Notes under the pieces: model-generated
The model's input: the letters and a program-made list of their open reading frames with translations, nothing else
Told to the model about the DNA's origin: nothing
Databases searched by the model: none
Shown here: positions 6,514-6,649 of the stretch, piece after piece
Numbering within the stretch: position 1 is the first letter of the stretch
Layout: each line of letters begins with the position of its first letter
Assembly: GCA_020722625.1 (NCBI GenBank)
Contig: DYKK01000184.1
Location: 1-6,649, forward strand
Origin: Anaeromyxobacter dehalogenans
Lineage (GTDB): Bacteria > Myxococcota_A > UBA9042 > DTJE01
DNA length: 6,649 nt
Direction: 5' to 3'
Translations under genes and position numbers: made by a program

Positions 6514-6550
6514 TTGGACAAAGATTGGACACCGGTTTGGACCTGTCCAA
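6514..6550. promoter_or_regulatory. TTGGAC motif cluster with palindrome, candidate operator upstream of comM
   Basis: On the plus strand TTGGAC occurs at 6514-6519, 6525-6530 and 6537-6542, at spacings of 11 and 12 bp. An inverted copy, GTCCAA, follows at 6545-6550, so 6537-6550 is a palindrome with 6-bp arms and a 2-bp spacer. The near-helical spacing would place the sites on one DNA face, as in cooperative operators. It lies about 135-170 bp upstream of the comM ATG, between repeat copy 2 and the gene. The motif matches no LexA box that I know. The regulator is unknown. Confidence 0.5.
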
Positions 6551-6576
6551 CCCCCTTCCTCCCCCCGCGGGCTCTC

Positions 6577-6649
6577 AAATCCGCCATCAATTTCCGCAAT
6601 TCTTCGAATAGACATGAAATTTGCTTCGTATCATTTCACCACCCTGGGG
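6577..6649 (-). repeat. AT-rich inverted repeat, copy 2 (runs off the window edge)
   Basis: This is the reverse-oriented partner of 3573-3645, identical at 68 of 73 positions. It is AT-rich like copy 1 and reads in the same direction as comM. Similarity is still perfect at the window edge, so the true repeat may be longer. In this copy TGAAAT (6638-6633) and ATTTCA (6620-6615) form a 6-bp inverted pair that is imperfect in copy 1. No protein product is recognisable. Confidence 0.85.

Noticed and set aside
6381..6599. Extension of comM to an upstream ATG (579-residue product)
   Set aside because: The added residues do not resemble the ComM N-terminus, GGAGGT precedes the 6380 ATG, and the extension crosses the TTGGAC cluster and the repeat.
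5223..6611. Long plus-strand open frame over comM
   Set aside because: It is the antisense shadow of a full-length ComM with all family motifs; no family is recognisable in its translation.

Overview
This window comes from a very GC-rich bacterium. Coding regions have G or C at nearly every third codon position, Shine-Dalgarno sites are clear, and the recombinase is a bacterial-type RecA. The sequence does not let me name a phylum. All four protein genes have the same base composition and codon style, so nothing suggests that one of them was recently acquired. There are no tRNA or rRNA genes, CRISPR arrays or recognisable transposases.

Layout: the left half carries a two-gene plus-strand operon. 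It encodes a DnaQ/RNase H-fold exonuclease (YprB/MrfB family, 173-1252) that overlaps by 4 bp a DEAH-box helicase with a DUF1998 zinc-binding tail (YprA/MrfA family, 1249-3477). The right half carries a minus-strand pair: comM/yifB (6380-4860) followed 72 nt later by recA (4787-3750). The two pairs converge on a 272-bp gene-free stretch (3478-3749).

The four genes form a DNA repair and recombination cluster. MrfA and MrfB homologues act together in a nucleotide-excision-like repair route for mitomycin-type damage in Bacillus subtilis. RecA drives strand exchange. ComM is an AAA+ branch-migration helicase that extends RecA-made heteroduplex during natural transformation. The core proteins are canonical; the unusual material lies between and around them.

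The most notable non-coding structure is an AT-rich repeat of at least 73 bp. It occurs in opposite orientations at 3573-3645 and 6577-6649 and brackets the comM-recA pair; the second copy runs off the window edge. Other unexplained structure comprises a 13-bp-periodic repeat cluster with dyad symmetry at the extreme left (1-71), a cluster of TTGGAC motifs at near-helical spacing upstream of comM (6514-6550), and a strong hairpin with a competing third arm (3535-3574) directly beside repeat copy 1.
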